From Psychrobacillus sp044762745 (GTDB lineage Bacteria > Bacillota > Bacilli > Bacillales_A > Planococcaceae): a DNA stretch of 64,000 nt. Positions 60,670-64,000 of the stretch are shown here, one piece after another. The stretch is from positions 81,619 through 145,618 of the forward strand of contig NZ_JBIWEX010000009.1 in the NCBI RefSeq assembly GCF_044762745.1, written 5' to 3'. The notes under the pieces were generated by a model that was not told where the DNA came from, made no database searches, and saw nothing but the letters and a program-made list of their open reading frames with translations. Both the position numbers and the translations under genes were made by a program. Position 1 is the stretch's first letter. Every line of letters starts with the position of its first letter.

Positions 60670-60683
60670 AGAACAAACGTTCT
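60670..60683. promoter_or_regulatory. LexA/DinR-type box
   Basis: AGAAC-AAAC-GTTCT contains the full GAAC-N4-GTTC core. On the minus strand it lies just downstream of a TATACT -10-like element (near 60693) and before the ImmA-like start. Confidence 0.6.
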
Positions 60684-60698
60684 TTTTAAGTATATAAG

Positions 60699-60728
60699 AA
60701 AACCCTGCAAAATGGAAGCAGGGTTGTT
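60699..60728 (-). terminator. Intrinsic terminator of the 90-residue gene
   Basis: Minus strand: AACCCTGC-TTCCATTTT-GCAGGGTT then TTCTT. Confidence 0.75.
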
Positions 60729-61000
60729 TACATTAATTTTTTTATATCAAATATATTATATAGTTTATTATCAACGAAAGTATTCCACAATATTAATTCA
60801 TCTTGATCATTGTAATGCAGTTCTTCTTTAAACTTTATTTCAATACTTGGATAAAAGTGTTCAAACGAATAAACAACTGAATTATTGTCCTGAAATACAG
60901 TTAAATCATTAATACTAGCACCCTTAGATGTCATTTTCGCTATAACATCTAAATAATGAATATTTGGATGTACTATTTTAGAAATAGTTTTGTTATTCAT
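60728..61000 (-). CDS. Small protein, possible immunity-type partner
   Basis: A 90-residue protein (MNNKTISKIVHPNIHYLDVI at the start). AAGGAGGATTTC precedes ATG 61000; the upstream interrupted gene ends eight bases inside it, so the two were co-translated. It has no recognisable domain. Gene layout, a larger protein followed by a small overlapping one, is like toxin/immunity pairs, but that is only an analogy. Confidence 0.6.
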   Translation of the reverse strand: MNNKTISKIVHPNIHYLDVIAKMTSKGASINDLTVFQDNNSVVYSFEHFYPSIEIKFKEELHYNDQDELILWNTFVDNKLYNIFDIKKLM

Positions 61001-61370
61001 TGAAATCCTCCTTTTCACCATAATGTTGTTTCCAAAAATCTAGTTTTTGAACTACAATTTCCTTTGCTAAAGCAAAATCGGTAGTGGTAAAATTCGGTAT
61101 ATTACGTCTTGTTTAAGAAAATACAGTTTGGTGAATTTTTTTTACAATGTATCCTACATTATTTATTGGAAGGATGTCAATAGGGCTATCCTCATTGAAT
61201 ATATTGAATTCTTCTTTAATTAAAGTAGATTTCTTAAAGAATTGTTCAATTTGCATGTTCAACCAGCGTGTGTAATCATTTCGCATTGTTTCTGCAAATA
61301 AGAGTTCATGGACCTTATCATAGGTTAAATTCAGTTCTCCCTGTAATTCAACTTCTTCTTTGTTTTGTCT
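60993..61370 (-). pseudogene. Interrupted gene fragment, possible toxin-type C-terminus
   Basis: An open minus-strand frame of about 125 codons without a start codon, interrupted by TAA at 61113-61115. Upstream part: KVHELLFAETMRNDYTRW ... NNVGYIVKKIHQTVFS; after the stop: TRNIPNF...DFALAKEIVVQKLDFWKQHYG. Codon use and composition look protein-like throughout, so this is a decayed gene. The family is not recognised. It overlaps the end of the upstream membrane-anchored gene. Confidence 0.5.
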
Positions 61371-62106
61371 TTAACCAATAATCGGGTGATTCATAATTAA
61401 TTAAAGAATAATCAAGCTCATCTCCATTAGTTGCTAACTGAACTAACAAAAATTTCTCCTTATTAATCGGGTGTATATCTGCAATTTTAATGTTTATAAC
61501 TTCTACTCCTGTTCGTTTAGGTGTTCCAACAACAACAACTTGATTTCCTTTTGTATAAACATCTGTGATATTTGTTTGAAACACAATTATATACAGGTCA
61601 AGGTCTGTTTCATTTATATCAGTAGGAAAAGAAAGACCTACATTCTCTGTAAAATGTAATTCGGCTGAAATTCCAATGGCATAAAAAGGGAATATTCGGT
61701 GGAGAGAATAGTATATTCGAGAAGGAATATAGCCCAATCTTCCAGTCGTGCTATGCCAGTCTTCTCCATATATTGGTCTAATATAGTTCGGTTCGCTTTT
61801 TATTACTTTGAAAGGGATTTTTGTTCCTTCTCTTAACACTTCTGAAATAGGAATGACATCGGTAGGGAAATGCACCTCTAATCCTTTTTCAAATGGGAAA
61901 GGTGAATCAAGAATGGTGGTAGGTTCAGGTGGTTCGAGCCTATCTAAACGTTTTTCCAATTCCTGAATCCGTTTGTGTTCACTTTTGTCACTATTCGATT
62001 GTGAGATGGATAACTCCATCAATTTTGTATTTAAGGACTTGCTGTAAACAAACAAGCTTAAAATAATTGAAAAACAAATAATATAACCAATCTTTGTTTT
62101 TAACAT
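61348..62106 (-). CDS. Membrane-anchored protein of unknown function
   Basis: About 252 residues. Start ATG 62106 follows GAGGTG with eight bases between; TTG 62112 is too close. Residues about 6-24 form a membrane anchor (IGYIICFSIILSLFVYSK), followed by a short coiled coil (about 45-60, RIQELEKRLDRLEP) and a soluble, beta-rich extracytoplasmic domain without familiar motifs. It heads the minus-strand group that includes the interrupted fragment and the small 90-residue protein. Confidence 0.6.
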   Translation of the reverse strand: MLKTKIGYIICFSIILSLFVYSKSLNTKLMELSISQSNSDKSEHKRIQELEKRLDRLEPPEPTTILDSPFPFEKGLEVHFPTDVIPISEVLREGTKIPFKVIKSEPNYIRPIYGEDWHSTTGRLGYIPSRIYYSLHRIFPFYAIGISAELHFTENVGLSFPTDINETDLDLYIIVFQTNITDVYTKGNQVVVVGTPKRTGVEVINIKIADIHPINKEKFLLVQLATNGDELDYSLINYESPDYWLKTKQRRS

Positions 62107-62286
62107 ATTCAAATCACCTCAGCATATTATCTGCTCTTATGAGGAAGTTATGCTCAAGATTTCTTATTAAACTCCCATGAAAATTAAAATCTTCGATTTA
62201 GAGAAAAAGGCAATACGAAATCAGACACAGCTCATTTATTTTTAAAAAAGTGCTGCGCCTAAATAAGAATCAAATTGTGGGTTGGA
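62107..62286. other. Gene-free stretch downstream of the transposase
   Basis: About 180 bases between the transposase stop and the membrane-anchored gene. It should hold the right end of the IS element, but without a second copy the boundary cannot be fixed. IS110 elements have short or no inverted repeats. Confidence 0.4.
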
Positions 62287-63511
62287 TTAGGAGGCATTTG
62301 GTTCAGTGATTGTAACGTTGTAACCTAAGTTTTCAAGTCTTCGAACAGAATATCGTACAATCGATTGTTCTTTTTGCTTGTCAAAGTAATCTTCTCCTAA
62401 ATCTACGTACATCTCTTTGCGGGTTAAGAGATAATAGGAGATTCTTAAAATGGCATGAGCGACAGTTACTCCTGCACGCTTTTTACCCTTACGGGATGCA
62501 GTACGTCTATACAATGCACCTAGATATGTTTTGGAACCTTTGACAGAATGAGCGGCTTCTATTAAAGCAGATTTCAAATATTTATTTCCTTTTTTCATGT
62601 TGGTTGATTTTCGCTTACCGGCACTCTCATTATGTCCAGGTGTTAGTCCGGCCCAGGAACATAAGTGAGCCGCACTGGGAAATTGTTTCTCCACATCAGT
62701 CCCGACTTCAGCTATAATCTGTTCCGCCATACGAGTGGCAATGCCAGGGATAGAATCCAACCGTTCAATATCTTCTTGATTGGAGGATAATCTAAAAGTC
62801 ACCTCTTGGTTTAGCAGCTCAATCTGCTCAGATAAAAAATCAATATGAGTTAGAATGGTTTTGATCATTAACCGTTGATGTTGATTAATATACCCACGAA
62901 GAGCGAGTTCAAGTTCAGCCTTTTTTTTCTTCATGGATCGTGGAGCGAAACCCGCTAACTTTTCTGGATCATCTTCGCCATCAGCGATGGCACGAAGCAT
63001 ATCAAGAGCTGAGACACCCATGATGTCGGAGACAACGGAGCCTAGTTTGATATTCGCTCCTTCTAAAACCTTTTGAATCCGATTATGTTGTCTAGCACGC
63101 TCTTCAATAATACTTCGACGGTATCGAACTAGTTCTCGTAGTTCTCGCTGATTTCTGTCTCCGAATGAAACTTGCTTTGAGTAGACCGTGACGAAGAAGT
63201 TTGGCAATCCATTCGGCATCCTTCACATCGGTCTTGCGACCTGGTACTGCTTTCATATGTTGAGCATTGACTACTAAAAACTCAATATTCTCCGCTTCTA
63301 GTAAGTTAACAATAGGCTTCAAAAATACACCTGTACTTTCCATTGCTACGTGAGTACAACCATGCTCCTTAATCCAGTCAATTAACTGTAATAGAAATAC
63401 AGTTTTAGTGGAAAACGTTTGAATCTCCTTCCCTTTTGGTGTCATTATACATTCGATAATGGAATCTTTATGGACGTCCATTCCACATGCGCGTTTAATG
63501 ATTACTTCCAT
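62287..63511 (-). pseudogene. IS110-family transposase, frameshifted
   Basis: N-terminal frame (63511 down to about 63160): MEVIIKRACGMDVHKDSI, AMESTGVFLKP and GRKTDVKDAEW give the DEDD RuvC-like acidic residues. The C-terminal frame (about 63170 to 62287) has the Transposase_20 domain: LDSIPGIATRMAEQIIAEVG, CSWAGLTPGHNESAGKRK, with the serine motif, and ends TITEPNAS. The frames change where ASFI should run into DRNQRELRELVRY, so one or two bases are lost or gained. A real break, a sequencing error or programmed shifting are all possible. Confidence 0.85.
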
Positions 63512-63556
63512 TGTAATCATCCTTTCTACGGCAACTAGTATTGGAGGCTGGTGCAA

Positions 63557-64000
63557 TAACCAGAGTAGGATTAATCTCCCATGAGTGCTTCCCGTAAGGG
63601 AGCGACAGTCTGTGATGTACCGTGGTCGTTGGAGTCAGACTAACGGAAGGGCTCTTATGGCACCATAGTTCATCGACCTTCTTCTCCCAGCCGTAGTATC
63701 CTATACCCGTTTTTCACATTTTCATTCTCTGTGGTGAAGCGCTGATTTTGCGCTTCATGGATGGCTAACAGGTGCTTTAGCAAAACATGGCCATCATTTC
63801 GATGGTCTATTTGTGCGACGGGCAGTCGCATTGGGGGCTGACGTAGTCAGCGCCCTTCATTTTCGTTATCGGACAGAGACGTCATCTCGATGAAACGACT
63901 GGAATAACGATAACGAAATAGAATTCCAGATGGTGAAAATCCATATCCGAGGAGACTGACCTAGCTCGGGAAGCTTAATCTATGGCAATATCGTGAGGTG
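63557..64000 (-). ncRNA. Candidate IS110 bridge RNA region
   Basis: No open frame, but a chain of hairpins: 63736-63756 (GAAGCGC/GCGCTTC), 63791-63805 (CCATC/GATGG), 63814-63830 (TGCGAC/GTCGCA), 63837-63851 (GCTGAC/GTCAGC) and a 10-bp stem TTTCGTTATC/GATAACGAAA (63861-63870 with 63909-63918) enclosing a 38-base loop. IS110 elements encode a bridge RNA in the non-coding end before the transposase; its loops pair with target and donor DNA. Exact RNA ends cannot be set. Confidence 0.55.

Larger units (their letters stand above)
62287..64000 (-). mobile_element. IS110-family insertion sequence (partial in window)
   Basis: Transposase plus a long structured non-coding region upstream of it (63557-64000, running off the window). 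The IS110 group, unlike IS1111, places its main non-coding region on this side. Confidence 0.75.

Noticed and set aside
1..64000. CRISPR array, rRNA operon, riboswitch or plasmid origin
   Set aside because: No regularly spaced repeats, rRNA segments, recognisable riboswitch cores or iteron/rep signals were seen on either strand.

Overview
The window is low-GC, spore-former DNA from the phylum Bacillota. It fits the Bacillaceae/Planococcaceae: it carries a tricistronic ger-type germinant receptor, a YjcZ-like sporulation peptide, Spo0A-like boxes, bacilliredoxin, and the Bacillus-type neighbourhoods brxA-ypiP-ypjP-thyA-folA, ypmR-ypmS-msrA-msrB, odhA-odhB-yojN-yojO and xpaC-yaaN. The genus is not certain; a Psychrobacillus- or Sporosarcina-like organism is a guess from family resemblance.

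Positions 1 to about 15.9 kb are the right half of a prophage with a PBSX/Mu-like contractile tail. In order it has a probable tube protein end, a tail-assembly chaperone with a textbook -1 frameshift site, an inserted membrane moron, the tape measure, a LysM protein, baseplate genes (XkdQ, DUF2577, DUF2634, XkdT, DUF2313 types), fibre genes, small proteins, one reverse-strand cargo gene, an XhlA-like protein, a holin, and a two-domain endolysin that seems to encode a second short product from an internal start. An SOS-type promoter then drives a YolD cassette.

From 16.06 to 18.1 kb the chromosome resumes with brxA, ypiP and ypjP. A roughly 4.1 kb island (18.1-22.2 kb) follows, bounded by 21-bp direct repeats that duplicate the 3' end of ypjP. 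It holds wreckage: the 3' part of a group II intron, a piece of a second phage lysis module, a frameshifted oxidoreductase and a YjcZ-like gene. The ancestral order resumes at thyA-folA.

22.3-60.3 kb is mainly housekeeping. It covers thymidylate/folate synthesis, oxidative repair (MsrA/MsrB), a chemoreceptor, deoD, a CtpB-type protease, a CobW GTPase, two CAP proteins sharing one upstream box, the ger operon, a MATE pump, a stand-alone MurG, a PAS-GGDEF protein, an ArlRS-like two-component system, 2-oxoglutarate dehydrogenase, YojN/YojO, XpaC/TelA, acylphosphatase, a cold-shock protein and a YkpA-type ABC-F ATPase. Intergenic oddities include a tRNA-like relic, an operator-like palindrome before odhA, a 16-bp hairpin between odhA and odhB, and a 428-bp MITE-like element.

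60.4-64.0 kb is accessory again: an ImmA-like fragment behind a LexA-type box, a possible decayed toxin/immunity-like locus, and a frameshifted IS110-family transposase whose structured upstream region is a candidate bridge-RNA locus. No CRISPR array, rRNA or intact integrase is seen. All functions are read from sequence and family memory; no searches were run.
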